Shown here: piece after piece, positions 33,970 through 46,821 of the stretch
How the letters are laid out: each line of letters opens with the position of its first letter
How positions within the stretch are numbered: the first letter of the stretch is position 1
Assembly: GCA_007922305.1 (NCBI GenBank)
Contig: ML677351.1
Span: 17,203,119-17,267,118, forward strand
Length of the DNA stretch: 64,000 nt
From: Dermatemys mawii
Lineage: Eukaryota > Chordata > Testudines > Dermatemydidae
Direction of reading: 5' to 3'
Translations under genes and position numbers: made by a program
The notes under the pieces: generated by a model
What the model was told of the DNA's origin: nothing
The model's database searches: none
The model's input: only the letters and a program-made list of their open reading frames with translations

Positions 33970-35978
33970 TTTTTACAAATAGGAAGTACAGCAAGAGAAC
34001 ACATTGGCTTAACCAGGAGATCTTCAATGATCTGAAACTCCAGAAAGAGTCCTACAACAAGTGGAATCTAGGTCAAGCTGCAAAGGATGAATATAAACAA
34101 ATAACACAAGTAAGTAGGGACAAAATTAGAAAAACCAAGGCACAAAACGAGATTGAACTAGCTAGAGACATAAAAGGTAACAAAAAACATTCTACAAATA
34201 CATTAGAAGCAAGAGAAAGACCAAGGACAGGGTAGGGTCATTATTCAATGGGGGAGGAGAAACAATAAGAGAAAAAGTGGACATGGCAGAGGTGCTAAAT
34301 GACTTTTTTGTTTCAGTTTCCACTAAAAAAAGTTAGTAGTGATTGGACATTTAATATAGTGAATGCTAATGAAAATGAGGTAAGATAAGAAACTAAACTA
34401 GGGAAAGAACAACTTCAAAATTACTTAGACAAATAAGATGTCTTCAAGTAGGCAGAGCCTGATGAATTGCATCCTAGAATACTCAAAGAGCTGACTGAGA
34501 AGATATCTGAGCCATTAGTGATTATGTTTGAAAACTCTCAGAAAATGGGAGCGAGTCCAGAGGACTAGAAGAGGGCAAATATAATGTCAATCTATAAAAA
34601 GAGAAATAACGACAACCCAGAGAATTGCAGACCAGTCATCTTAACTTCAGAACCCAGAAAGATAATGGAGCAAGTAATAAAGCAATAAATTTATGAACAC
34701 CTAGATGATAATAAGTGATAAGTAATAGACAGCATGGATTTACCAAGAACAAATCATGTCAAACCAACCTAATAGCTTTCTTTGACAGGGTAACAAGTCT
34801 TGTGGTTGGGGGGAAGCGGTACATGTGGTATATCCTGACTTTAGTAAGGCTTTTGATACTGTTTTGCATGACCTTCTCATAAACAAACTAGGAAAATACA
34901 AACTAGATGGAGCTACTATACGGTGGGTACATAATGGATTGGAAAACCATTCCAAGAGATTAATTATCAGTGGTTCACAGTCAAGCTGGAAGGGCATATT
35001 GAATGAGGTATTGAAGGGATACGTTCTGGGTCTGGTTCCACCCAATATCTTCATCAGTGATTTAGAAAATGGCAGAGAGAGTACATTTACAAAGTTTGCA
35101 GACAATACCAAGCTGGGATGGGTTGCAAGTGCATTGGTGGATAGGATTAATATTCAAAATCATCTGGACAAACTGGAAAAATGGTCTGAAGCAAATAGCG
35201 TGAAATTCAATAAGGACAAATGCAAAGTACTCCACTTAGGAAGGAACAATCAGTTGCACACATGCAACATGGGACATGACTGTCTAGGAAGGAGTACTGC
35301 AGAAAGGGATCTGGGGTTCTTAGTGCATCACAAGCTAAATATTAGTCACTATAACTCTGTTGCAAAAAAAACAAACATCATGCTGGGATGTATTAGCAGG
35401 AGTGCTGTAAGTAGGACACAAAGTAATTCTTCTGCTCTACTCATGCTGATTAGGCCTCATCTGGAGTAATGTGGCCAGTTCTGGGTGCACATTTCAGGAA
35501 AGATGTGGACAAATTGGAGAAAGTCCAAAAGAGAGCAACAAAAATGATTAAAGGTCTAGAAAACATGACCTATGAGGAAAAATGAAAAAAATGGGTTTGT
35601 GTAACCTGGAGAAGAGAAGACTGAGAAGAGAAAACATGATCACAGTTTTCAAGTGCATGAAAGGTTGTTACAAGGAGGAGGGAGAAAATTGTTCTCCTTA
35701 ACCTCTGAGGCTAGAACAAGAAGCAATGGGCTTAAATTGCAGCAAGGATAGTTTAGGTTGGACATTAGGAAAAAATTCCTAACTGCCAGGGTGGCTAAGC
35801 ATTGGAATAAATTGCGTAGGAGGAAGTTGTGGAATCTGAATCACTGGAGATTTTTAAGAGCAGGTAAGACAAACACCTGTTAGGCATGGTCTAGATAATA
35901 TTTAGTCCTGCCAAGAGGGCAGTGTATTGGACTGGATGACCTCTTGAAGTTCCTTCCAGTGCTATGATTCTGTGATCT
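33970..35978 (+). mobile_element. CR1 LINE, 5'-truncated, older copy
   Basis: About 2.0 kb, entering in the linker between endonuclease and RT (protein [14 protein letters not shown] near 34000) and ending with CTTCCAGTGCTATGATTCTG, the CR1 3' terminus. It has many more stops and indels than the 16.7-kb copy. The copy is inactive. Confidence 0.9.
34825..35469 (+). pseudogene. CR1 reverse transcriptase fragment
   Basis: This 214-codon open stretch holds the central RT: PDFSKAFDTVLHDLL (first catalytic Asp region, near 34835), then a diverged form of the usual [11 protein letters not shown] (here EVLKGYVLGLVPP), then FADNTKLGW near 35096, where the YADD/FADD box has lost its second catalytic Asp (Asn at about 35104). 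NSVKFNKDKCKVLHLG and LGCISRS follow as in CR1. Upstream homology (GNYRPV-like and earlier blocks, 34450-34740) lies in other frames with stops. The N-terminal Met is incidental. Confidence 0.9.
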
Positions 35979-36907
35979 CTATATGGACTGGATTAAGTAT
36001 CTTGTTTAGTGCTGAGGTTAGTAGAGTCTCCATTTTAAAAGTTAGCATTTGCCGCCTGTCATCACATAGAAGTATATTATGATTGGTTCTACCAGCTAAG
36101 ATTCAGTAGTACCCTTTTTCTGAAGTAGACCCACTGATTGCAATGGAACTACTCAGAAAGCTTGGCACTGGGTAAGAATGGCAGAGTGCAGTCCTTAAAT
36201 GCTCCTGTTTTACTTATACATAGAATACAAAACAACCCTTCTGCACTAACTATTGACAAATACTGGCTTTTTAATGGGGATCTCTGTACCATCTACATAT
36301 GGGTAATAAATCTAGCCAGACTGCATCCAGTTATATAAGAGAGATTCTGGGATATTGAACAAATTTCTCTTTACAAGTAAAGTCTCTTTTTCCCACCAGT
36401 GCTTGCAGCAAAATTATAGTTGCCTGCTGTGGATATGCTGCTGTGAATCTTTGTGCCTGGCTCTCCACTGGTAACCCACTCAGGACCAGCCATAATTTGG
36501 CATTTGGCATATATTGCGTACACCTGAAGTTATATGATCAAACACATTGTCAGCTAGTGGAGGGAGGAACCCACTAGATTGTACGCTAAGGATTCTGAGA
36601 CTGATACAAAGCATTCTGACATCAGAGCTATGACATCCACTGTAGCTGACTGAGGATGAATTTTTTTCTTCTACTGACAAATGATGTTTTGAACACCAAC
36701 CTTTCAAAGCACTTGCTGTAAATATCTTGGATTCAGCTCTCGAAAGGAAAATTAATCCCTTGGTCATATTTGAATCTTTGAGAATTCATGCTTACCCAGG
36801 TTCGTTAGCGTGAAAAATAAAGCTTGTCAAGCTTCAAAGGGGCCAGATCCCCCAATTTAGCCAAGCTGTATTCTACATAAGAATGGAAAGGCACAGCAAA
36901 TACATGG
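35979..36907. other. Gene-free DNA
   Basis: No supportable gene or repeat. Confidence 0.45.
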
Positions 36908-36975
36908 TTTGATCTTGCACCATTCAAGTCACTGGAAATTTTCCCATTGGCTTGAAGGGGAGCAGGATAAAGCCC
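36908..36975. repeat. Short fold-back element (CATTGACTTC family)
   Basis: TTTGATCTTGCACCATTCAAG pairs loosely with CTTGAAGGGGAGCAGGATAAAGCCC, with CCCATTGG between them. It has the same layout as the copies at 53.5 and 60.7 kb. Confidence 0.5.
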
Positions 36976-38062
36976 AGAGATCATAACAGGGCATTTTGTT
37001 CTTTTGGCAATAAAACATTGACCCTCAGACTGAAAAGGCTGAATACCACTGATTTATATGGAACACAGAGTTACTAATTCATAATTTTATTGCAGACTCA
37101 AAGAGATTTGGTGTTTTCATTAATAGCGAATGCTGAGTCATGTAACTATGTGATAATCTCAGCTTCCATTTTAAAAACCCACAAACCATAAGTTTATAGC
37201 CCTCTTAATTGCAGAAAATAACTTGAAAACATGAAATCTAAAGGCTTAAAAACTAGTAGACAAATAAAAAGAATAAAAATTACTTTTTAAAATAATCGTG
37301 ATTTTTAAACAACTCTTCTTCTTTGTTTTGGGAAGGAGGATGTGGGAGGGATGGGCCCAGACTCATGATTTTCATACACTAAGAACACCTTGGAGAAAAT
37401 TTCTTAATTTTGTGATATGCTAACTAACTAAAAACTTCTTTTTATCAATAATAGGGCAATACCTAAGAGAGAGAATGTGCGTGCATATATTATGCACAAA
37501 TACTCCCAGGAAAAAGGAAAATTTTTGTGCTTCCCTATACAGGTTCTCATTATGCAAGATACTATTAACCACTTCAATCAGATGCATAAAGGTGTCAGAA
37601 AATTAAATTGTAATTATGATTAATAGAGAATTACATTTATGTACTGCCTTGGTTTCTGAAAGGTCCCCAAGGTATTTTGCGAAGGTTACAAGCTATTTGG
37701 GCCTCATTACACCAACCTTGCCAAATAAGAGAAGAAATGTGGCAATTGTATAAAAGCAGTATTGCACATCACTTTAGAATGGAAAGTGAAGAATTTCCAT
37801 GGGAAATTGCAGGGGGCAGAATATAAATAGTCCAGCTGTAACATGGCCAGGACTTCGGGACTCACATTTTGTTGAAAGTGCCACAAGAAAAACCACAGCT
37901 GGTCGGAATTTTACTTTACATGTCATGCACAAAATATTCCAGCAGCACAATGTCTTGGGACAACACACTGGATACCATGACACATTACTTACTGTATTCT
38001 ATACCATACTGTATACATAATTATGAACATCAGTGCAGATGCAGATAGTAAAGTATTTGTTA
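36976..38062. other. Gene-free DNA
   Basis: 37620-37900 (ACATTTATGTACTGCCTTGG, CCCCAAGGTATTTTGCGAAGG, GTCCAGCTGTAACATGGCC) resembles a widespread old tetrapod repeat that I cannot name. Nothing else is supportable. Confidence 0.4.
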
Positions 38063-38540
38063 ATAGAATCGTAGGACTGAAAGGGGACTCAAGCGGTAAT
38101 CTAGTCCAGTCCTCTGGTCACAAGGAAGGACTATGTAATAACTAGTCCACTCCAGGTGTATGTCTAAATGGTTCTTAAAAACCTCCAGTGATGGAGATTC
38201 CACAACCTCTCTAGGTAATTTGTTCCAGTGCTTAACTAACCAGTTAGGAAGTTTTTCCTAATGTCTAACCTAAACCTCACTTGTTGCAATTTAAGCCCAT
38301 TGCTTCTTGCTTTCCTCAGAGGTTAAGGAGAACAATTTACCTCCCTCTTCTGTGTAACAACCTTATATAAACTTGAAAACTTATCATATCCTCTCCCAGT
38401 CTTCTCTTTAGTTTTTTCAAGTTTTCCTCATAGATCATGTTTTTTTCACTTTTAAGCATTTGTATTGCTCTCTTCTAGACTTTTCTCCAGTTTGTCCACA
38501 TCTTAGCTGAAATGTGGCACCCAGAACTAGACATTTTTGG
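38063..38540 (-). mobile_element. CR1 LINE 3' fragment
   Basis: The plus strand begins TAGAATCGTAGGACTGAAAG, the degenerate CR1 3' end, and proceeds through CTTAAAAACCTCCAGTGATGG, GTTAGGAAGTTTTTCCTAATG and TTCTCTTTAG..CAAGTTTTCCTCA to AGAACTAGACATT, the RT C-terminal end in reverse. About 480 bp, truncated. Confidence 0.9.
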
Positions 38541-40089
38541 CTTCTAATTTCCTATAAATATTTTTGTCTACATTTTACCCACAGAAAAAAATGTTTTTAA
38601 TTAAACCACTAAACCTTTTTTGGCTGCAAAAATTCAAATTAGTTCTATAAAAATGCAGTAAAATATAGATGAAACTTTGAAAATAACTTTCAATAGTAGC
38701 CCGTTCCACATTCTCTGGGCCACCCACCACTGTAAATTCATGCTCACCTGATGAATCATTTTAAGTTAGCTGCTGATATACTGTAAACGATTATTTGAGA
38801 TGGATGAGGCTGGAGATGGACAACAAAACAACAGCAAGCCTCTTAGCTAGAAGGATTTCATTCCTCTGAGAGAAACCCAAACCTGGGCTCACATACACAT
38901 ACTTAAATGGAAGTTTCAGTCACCCACAACTACAATCCTTTGTGAAGCAGCCTCCCCAGCCATCTTGAGAACACCTTACAGTAATCTCCTTGAGTGCCCA
39001 GATGGCTAGTCAACAAGACCCTGCTCCTGGGGCACAAACACACATGCATGTAAAGATGAACTCACCTCTGGTGATGGGCACATCTATGCAACCTCTGTCT
39101 ATCAAATGCTGGCCTAAAAATCACCCTTTCATCATTCAGCAAATTTTATGTGATGAATATTGAATCCAGAATAAAAAAATCAAAAAGAGTACTGTCCTAC
39201 TGATCATAGGTCTGGCATAGCCAGAGCAGCAACTCTGGCTTGAAGAAGCCAAATGTCCTTAGGTGGAACTGACTGGGATGGTCGCAATAGGGGACCTGTG
39301 AAGTAAATGCAAAACACTCTTATGGAACAGCCAAACATTCCCCCTATAGTTCATCTGCCAATTAATTCATCATTTACACTGGAACTTCTGTCTCCCCCAC
39401 AGGCTCACAGTTAGATCATCCAACGTAAGCTTCCCCTGAAGGGGCTATGCAACATAAAATGTAAAGCAAATTACTCCAGAGAAAACACTATCAGGATGTT
39501 CTACTTTATCACCAACTGCACCTAGCCTCTACACCTCACATTCTCACTGAGCCATTTGTCTCACCATAACCTAGAGAAACAGACATTGCTAAACTACAAC
39601 AAACAATAAAAAATAAAAGGGACCTTTCAGCAGCTTAAAGGAAAAAAATAAAATGGAAGCAAAAAGAATACAAAGAAACAAGCTGTCTACCCCCTACCTC
39701 ACAAAAAAAGCATTAACTGCCACTGGTGAATCCCTCTGAACAGTTCCAGGTAACACCAAGTCTGCAAAGCCACCTGTGACCCTGTTCTCTGGCTGCCCCC
39801 AATGATCTCACCTCCATCCAAGATGGTTTTGCCCCTAACTGCTGTAGGAGAATCAAGAGAAGCTCAATAGCTGAAGATGGACAGATCCACTCCAAAAACC
39901 CTTAGGGAAAAAAATTACATCTGACCCTGCACAAGCATACTAGAGAGGGAGAGGACACAGGGAGCCAGAATTTGTCTGCAGGGCAGCAAGGAGAGACAAA
40001 ACATTTCCACATTTGTTTTGTGCAGTATTAGAAGCCTCAGAGAAGCCATATCTGGCCAGGGCTTTAGCCATGACTAGACCCTTCTGTGA
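38541..40089. other. Gene-free DNA
   Basis: Nothing supportable. The 38930-39560 stretch is less AT-rich, but I recognise no family in it. Confidence 0.4.
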
Positions 40090-41250
40090 TGCTATGGGAC
40101 TTCACCCAGATTGGGAAGGGATTGTGTCACCTCCTGCTCCGTTACCCTGGGTGCTTCTGTGCTAAGCAGCTTTGGCTCAGAGCCCTGACACCAGCAGCCT
40201 GCTCACAGTGCAATGGTTTCACCGTGGTTCCCAGCAGCCTGGTTACTCCTTGCAGAGTGACCCCAATAGACCTTCCAATTCAAAGTCTATTCAAAACTCT
40301 CTCTCTCTGCAGTGTCCAGTCCCTCTCACTGGGGTCTCACAAAAGATATCATGGTTGCTGCCTCCAAAGAGATAGAACACATGTCAGCCTGTTGGTTTGA
40401 CTGAGGATTTTAACCTTCAGTTTAATATACAGCATGAGAAACCAAACCCACTTCCTCGGGACTAAAACTTAATTTCAGCAAGGTACAATCTTTGCTTCAG
40501 CAGGTTTCTCACCTATAGTTAATTTCCAGCTACTCTTGCCTCTTAGTCTAAGAGGATCTATTTTTCAGGGTCTAAAAGAGTGTGGCTTCTCCTTTATCCC
40601 CTAGGGGATGGACACTCCCAGAGTCTTTCAGTTCTTTATGTCCTCAAAGTTTCTCTTTGTTTTCACAGTCAAGAAGCCCTGTACGGGGTTCGGCTCTCCA
40701 TGTCCACCAGAGAGCCGACACCATGTTAGTTTTTGCAATCTTCTGTGATTTTACAATGCAAATAATCTTCCTGTGATCCCCAATGTAAATGACGAGTCCA
40801 CTGTTCTCAGCCACACCTGGCTTGATTTGTGATTGAGCCCACAAGGGGTTGACCATTCACCTTTGTATGGAAAAAATGTGTTTTTTCTCCTTGGTCTGCT
40901 TATCAACTCCAAAACATAATATGAGATGTTAAAGACCAGCATGTTATTAGGTTTCAGATGATGTATTACAAGACACCTTTTAAATAACTATCATGACAAT
41001 AGTGTTTGATGTGTATTGAGCTGGTCAGACCAGCTGAGTATTATTGTTACAACGGGTGGGGGGTGAGGGTGCCTTGCCAGCTGGAAATACGGAGGGTAAG
41101 GGGTAGTGCTAACTATGGTATAGCATGCTGCTTTCCAGTGCCAGCACCCACAACATGTCTTTCAAAAGAAGACTACTTCCAGGCATTACTGTGCAGGCAC
41201 CACTGACCAAGCACTACATGGCTCCCTCTCCCTCCCAAGCACACTGCTAT
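40090..41250. repeat. Possible old LTR-type interspersed repeat
   Basis: A pyrimidine-rich, moderately GC-rich block: ACTCTCTCTCTCTGCAGTG, GGGGTCTCACAAAAG, CTTATCCCCTAGGGG-like segments, then GAGCCCACAAGGGGTTGACC. It reminds me of turtle LTR sequences, but I could find neither defined ends nor a TSD. The open frames inside it (up to 104 codons) show no domains. Confidence 0.32.
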
Positions 41251-42114
41251 CTCATGGGGAGGCCACGTTTTGCTCTTGCAGTCTTCTCATGCAATTTACA
41301 GTCTTGCATATCTCTGCTTAAAAAAGCTGATTGCTGTATTCATTCTCAGCAGTGAAAGGTTCATCAGAGACCCCTGCAACTTTTCACAATCCAGAATAAA
41401 AGCCAGAGACCAAATGACTATAGTTCAAGGAAAAGCTCTAAAAATAGATTCTGAAAAATTCTCTCCCCACCCCAACACCCCATGACCTGGATGAGAAAGT
41501 GACACCCAGGTGCATTTCAAATTTTAAAAAGATACTGTCAACTCATCTCAAACTTTCATCTGGAAAGACTTATAGACAAATGTACCTGATCTCTGGTAAG
41601 ATGAAGCAAGAGGGCTAACAGGCTAAAGAAGTACAGATTTGACAGAAATAACTAACTTTCATATTTATAAATGCAATGCAAAAGAAGACCATAAAGCTAT
41701 CATGGTGACAGGATTTGATGCCTTTCTGTAGCATTTAAAACAATTTAAGTGATTATGCAAAGCAAATCCCAGCTCAACCAAAAATCAAATCTCAGTGACA
41801 GGCTTGTCATCTGAGTGACTATTCCCTCTGCTAATCAATATACAAAAAGTATATTCTGTTTCTGGCACTCTTCCAAGGTAAGCAACATACATTATCCTCC
41901 ATCCCAAAACACTGAAGGACTCTAAACAGAATTATCACAAACACATTCTACTCCCACCTGACATTGCTCTCAGATTTTAAGAGCGTTGACATCCAACAGT
42001 GTGAGACAAATGACTCTAGTTAAAAAAAACCTGACTGGATCAAAATCCAAAAAGAAAACATGCCACCTATTGGAAAGAATAGATGAAAAGTGGGATTTTC
42101 AAAAGCACCTAGAA
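41251..42114. other. Gene-free AT-rich DNA
   Basis: No supportable gene or repeat. Confidence 0.45.
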
Positions 42115-42353
42115 ATTATCTACATAAGAAAATTAATCCAGTTTAACAAAAGGTGTGAATGTAAAGTGGTTAGTTAAACTGCATTAAACCTACATGTGGA
42201 CACGCTTGATCAAAATTAAAGTGGCCTTAAATTGGTTTAGCTTCATTAACAATTGGAGTGTCCACAAAAGGGTTTAATGAAATTTAACTAATTCCCATCA
42301 ATTCACACCGTTAGTTAATTTGGATTATTTTTCTGAGTGATCCTGTAGACAAG
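42115..42353. mobile_element. Palindromic MITE, about 240 bp
   Basis: The two halves are inverted copies. TTAGTTAAACTGCATTAAAC..GTGGACA (42170-42202) pairs with TGTCCAC..GGGTTTAATGAAATTTAACTAA (about 42260-42292), and the outer AATCCAGTTTAAC..AGGTGTGAA (42131-42159) pairs with TTCACACCGTTAGTTAATTTGGATT (about 42302-42326). The ends approach (T)ATCTACATAA and TGTAGACAAG. It looks like an old amniote MITE of Harbinger or hAT type. TSD not resolved. Confidence 0.72.
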
Positions 42354-43159
42354 CTTCAAGCATTTGAGAACAAGTCCCAAGACTTTCAGTGGGCTTGTGT
42401 ACCTAAGTCCCATGGGCACATTGTAAAATTTCACCCCCAAACCAACCTGCAGCTAGATACACAAGAAGACATTAGATAGCAATAGAACCCCCCAGCCACC
42501 CACACATAAAAGCTTCACAGCCACAGACAACTACGGATGGAGGTGGAAAGTGCAGTCAGAGTCAGCTCACCAGTTAGTCACAGTGGATAACGTCTTCAAA
42601 ACCACTTCAAACCAAGAGACACACAGAGAAGAACCAACCACTCGAGCACTGCTGTTGTAATCAATGAGATCAAGCAAACGAGTTCGGGTATTTTGTTTGT
42701 TTTTTACTCAGCATCATTCTTTCTGCACTTTTTCAGTCACTCAGAAAAAGCCCAAGGCTTCCCATGAAAAAGTATAGAGTGTTGGAGGGGAGAAACTCCT
42801 CTGTATGACTTTGGGAGAAAAAGAAAACAGCAGCGAGGTCACCTCCCAATGGCCTAGAAGCTGAGCTTAATCCAAGCTATGTTCAAAGAAGCTCTTGAGG
42901 GAGTTGGCAAAAGTGGTTCTATACTATGTCTGTAGTTACTAGATTCTGGGGCCAGGTGGAGATTGGTTGGATCCCCAGATTAAGTTAAAGCAGGGCTATT
43001 CTAAACTAGGTCTAGCCTTCCACAGTCCCAGTGGGCCATTTAAGCAGTTAGAAATAGTTGGAGTATAGAGGAACAATGGCCATGTCCCCTGTGCTATGGG
43101 CTGGGAAGTATAGTAGCATTGAGAAGCTGTGCTGGCTTTATGGTACCTATGCTTTCCTC
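42354..43159. other. Gene-free DNA
   Basis: No supportable gene. Confidence 0.45.
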
Positions 43160-43162
43160 TTA

Positions 43163-43870
43163 TGCCTTGGCTACACTTGCAGATGTAGAGCACTTTGGGT
43201 TAAACCAGCCTTCAGAGAGCGCAGCAGGGAAAGTGCTGCAGTCTGTCCACACTGACAGCTGCAAGTGCACTGGCGTGGCCACATTTGTGGCACTTGCAGC
43301 AGCATTGGGAGCAGTGAATTATGGGCAGCTATCCCAGCATTCAAGTGGCTGCAATGTGTTTTTCAAATGCGGAGGGTGGGTTGGAGTGTGACAGGGAGTG
43401 TGTGGTGTGCATGTGGGGGAAGACAGAGTGGGTTTTGGGGGTGCTGAGAGTGTGTCAGCACGCTGTCTTGTAAGTTTAGACCCCCTCTCCACTGCCTCTC
43501 AGTCACACAGTAAATGTTTGCTTTGTCTCAGAGAAGATAAGCAGCCGGCTGTCAGACATCGAGCTTTGAAAGGGCATTTCCGAATTCCTGCAGCCGATTT
43601 CACAACAATGGCAAGAATGACCACTTGGCTTAAGGGAATTATGGGATGTTTCCGGAGGTCAGTCAGAGTGCAGTAACACAATTCCTCATTCACACTGATG
43701 CTGGAGCGACTCACTCAATACCCATTAATCCTTTCGCCGAGGTAGAGTACCAGGAGCACTCTGGCCAGGGAGTCAGAGCACTCTACGTGCCTTGCCAGTG
43801 GGGACAGGGAGTGAGGTAGAGCCTTCTACGTGGCTTTATTTCAGTATAACTTGCAAGTGTAGCCAAGGCC
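43163..43870. mobile_element. PIF/Harbinger MITE, 708 bp, with TTA TSD
   Basis: The ends TGCCTTGGCTACACTTGCAG and, in reverse complement, GGCCTTGGCTACACTTGCAA are near-identical inverted repeats. TTA flanks both sides (43160-43162 and 43871-43873), the usual Harbinger target-site duplication. The interior is CpG-richer than its surroundings and includes GGAATTATGGGATG and CAGTATAACTTGC segments. The several open frames (up to 92 codons on the plus strand) overlap each other and match no transposase. It is nonautonomous. Confidence 0.88.
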
Positions 43871-43873
43871 TTA

Positions 43874-44524
43874 GGAAAACATTGCTGGTTAAGCCTGCTG
43901 GCTGCTTTGTGTTACAAAGCATAGTATATGGCAGCTTGCCACTATATCAGAAATGGGCAGTAATTCAAAATTGTCAGAGAGGTGAGGTATTAGCACAATA
44001 CTGAAAAGATTCCATAGGATCTACTCAGTTAACTTTTCTCATTGGAGAGGCCTATACAATCAGATCCATATAGCTACAAATCTGAACTCATTAGAATACA
44101 AAGATACTGGTAGTGTTATAGTAGCACTCTCTAGATAAGGAAAATGATATTAAATGCTGAATGCTACAAAGTAGTGGCAATTAAATTTAATAATGCAGTA
44201 ATAATAGGTGACAAACTACCCACACAAAAACTGGGTCACGTTTCACATTTAGGGAAGAAATTTCTTGACAATTTAATAAGTGTTTTTTGGAACAGTTAGT
44301 TTTAAGAGCACAGAAGAGGAGAGGCTACTGTCGACTTATCACTAAGTTATGCAGACAAGTTAGTTCCAAAAGTAACTACAGTTGAATCACTGATGGGTAT
44401 AATATAACAAACTGCAATATCCTTGGGAGGGGGGATTGTTCCACAAATTATAACTGTGACACTGCAGAAACAGGGGAAAAATAGGGGAGACACTACTAAC
44501 TGTTTTCACGGTTTTATGCTGCAT
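43874..44524. other. Gene-free AT-rich DNA
   Basis: No supportable gene or repeat. Confidence 0.45.
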
Positions 44525-45462
44525 GCTGTGAGAACTTTAAGGAACTTCAGAGAGATCTAAACAATCGAGGTAAGTGAGAGACATGATGGCAAATGATACC
44601 CAATATTGGTAAATGCAAAATAACACACATCGAAGGGAAAAGTTGAGTCGCCTTGTGTACATATCAAGGTTATAAATTAATGGTATCAACTCAAGAGAGT
44701 GACTTGGGCATCACAATAGACAGCTCAATGAAGACCACTGGTCAATGAGCAGCTGCAATTAAAAAAGAAAGTCAAACAAGATGTTAGGATGTATAAAGCA
44801 TAAGATGGTGAAACATGGAGATTATAATACTTTTACATAAATCAATGATACTGTCTCATCTGGAATACTGCATGCAGTACCAGCCACATCTCAAAAAGAA
44901 CATGCAGAAATAAAGTGGAGTTCAGTAAAGAGCGACAAAAATGATAAGGGACATGGAAAAATCCTTATCTGAAGAGAGATTGAAAAGACTGGGATAATTC
45001 ACCTTAGAAGGAGATGAATAAGAGGAGATATAATAAAAGTATATAAAATGATAGTCTAGAGAAGGTAGATTGAGAATTTCAGTTCTCCCTTTCTCATATA
45101 AGAAGAATAAGGGGACAGTTAATGCTTTTTCACACACCACGTGAAATAAATTGTGGAGTCACAGAAAATCACTGAGTCCAAGAATTTAGCTAGAGTAAAA
45201 AATGATTGTAGCTAGCTAACTAGCTAGATATCAAACATTATCATAATTAACAACAAATTTGGGAAGGGATACTAAACTTCATGTTTCAGGACTTAAACCA
45301 ATCTCTCCCAGATTGGGAGAGGGTGTAAAAAGGAAAAATTGCAGTGTTCTACCCCTTGCTCTGAAATGGCTAGTGTTGGACACTGTTAGAGAAAATCTAG
45401 CCAGCTAGATGGATTTGGGGGTCTGATCTAGCATGACAATCCCTGTGTTCCTACATTCATAG
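44525..45462 (+). mobile_element. L3/CR1-clade LINE 3' remnant
   Basis: CTTCAGAGAGATCTAAACAA, GGTAAATGCAAAATAACACAC, CTCATCTGGAATACTGCATG and AGAGCGACAAAAATGATAAGG follow the order of the RT C-terminus in CR1/L3. Conceptual protein near 44930-45000 reads RATKMIRDMEKSLSEERLKRLG. The 3' end is GTCTGATCTAGCATGACAATCCC..GTTCC (to about 45455). Heavily mutated. Confidence 0.75.
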
Positions 45463-45480
45463 TTGTCAATTTCTGATTTT

Positions 45481-45583
45481 CTTGGACCTTCTTCTGCAGT
45501 ATCTGGTACTGGCCATTGCTGGAGTCAGAATGCCAGACGGTTAGAACTACTGGGCTGATCGAGCATGGCAGTGCTTCTGTTCC
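45481..45583 (+). mobile_element. Second L3/CR1 3' end, tandem to the first
   Basis: CTGGTACTGGCCATTGCTGG followed by ACTACTGGGCTGATCGAGCATGGC..GCTTCTGTTCC repeats the CR1/L3 3'-end motif seen just upstream. Only about 100 bp is left. It is either a second insertion or a duplicated tail. Confidence 0.65.
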
Positions 45584-46749
45584 TCACTTTGAATTTGATT
45601 AATACAGGCATTTCTTATTAAAAAAAAATCTGCTTGCCATTTTCTCATTCTCAAAGAAGCCCACCTGTTCTGAAACCCTTAACTCTAACAAAACTAGTAT
45701 CTGCAGCCAGAAGTTTTTGCCTAGAATGTCAGCTAGTGGGTACGTGGGGTGGAGGAGGAAACATTACCTTTGTCCCTTCTCTGATGTCATCTGTTCACAT
45801 AATTTGTGTAAGCCTTCTAGCAGGACAGACAGACACAGGAAGTAAGGCTACAGAAGTTGGAAGGCAGAGAGAGAGGCTGAAAAAAAACAACTGGCAAGGT
45901 ACAAACCCATATGGCTAATCTTCCTATAGGGGATCCAAAGAAGGTCTCTGCTCACAAAGGAAGCAGATCTATCTGTCAAAGGCAAACAGGCTTTGACAGC
46001 AGAATGTGGCCCCAAGACCATAGTTATATAATTCTAACTCCATGCACTTCAGTGATGTTACTACAGATTTACAGCAGTGTATCAAGAGCATAATTTGGCC
46101 AAGTATTTTTCCTTCTTTTGTATATCTTGTTTCAAAGGATCACTACTTTTGCAGAATTAATCACTCTTTTTTTTCTTTGCTTATAAGATTGATGCTTGCT
46201 TTATCATCACTTAATGGAATTCAATCATTAGATCAAGAGTCACTGACTAATCGAAAATTTAAAGACATCAGTTATTAATGAAGTGTTTTAAGACACTTTT
46301 TGCTGACATGGTCACAGCAGGAATTTATATGGAGCTTTAAATGATAAACTGCTACTCGATCAACCTTCTGCTGTATTGCAACAACAGCAGTCAAATCCAA
46401 AATATCTTGGATAGAATTGTTTGTTTGTTTCCTTTTTTAAAAGCACAAGAAAAATATATAAATTAAAACATTTCTAAAATGTTCAAAATAGGGAGATGAT
46501 GTGTGACTTAACCAGAGAAAAACAGTGTGTTTGAAAGCATTTTATAAGAAGCAGAGCTACATGTTACAGGTGGAGAATAACTGCAGTTTTCTCTATAAAT
46601 TTCATGTGGTTACATTAGGTTTTGGATTGGAATTTTAATATAAACAAAGTTTAGGAGCCAAGAATTTAGACAAAATCAAAAAAGGTTTTGATATTTAGTT
46701 GACTAATGGTAATATCCTCACTGTTACGCTTGGTAGGATAAGAACTTAC
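45584..46749. other. Gene-free DNA
   Basis: No supportable gene. 46130-46400 is repeat-free and of even complexity, with several ATTAAT/TTAAT cores, and could be conserved noncoding DNA. Nothing in the window alone establishes that. Confidence 0.35.
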
Positions 46750-46821
46750 AGGGTGAAATCCTGTCCCTTTGAAATCTGTGGGAGTTTTCTCATTGACTGC
46801 TATTGTGCAAGGATTTCACCC
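46750..46821. repeat. Fold-back MITE (CATTGACT family)
   Basis: AGGGTGAAATCCTG and its inverse AAGGATTTCACCC bracket GGGAGTTTTCTCATTGACTGC. A clean 72-bp example of the family. Confidence 0.7.

Noticed and set aside
43119..43714. Clustered open frames of 60-92 codons
   Set aside because: All fall in the Harbinger MITE at 43163-43870 and do not resemble a transposase.
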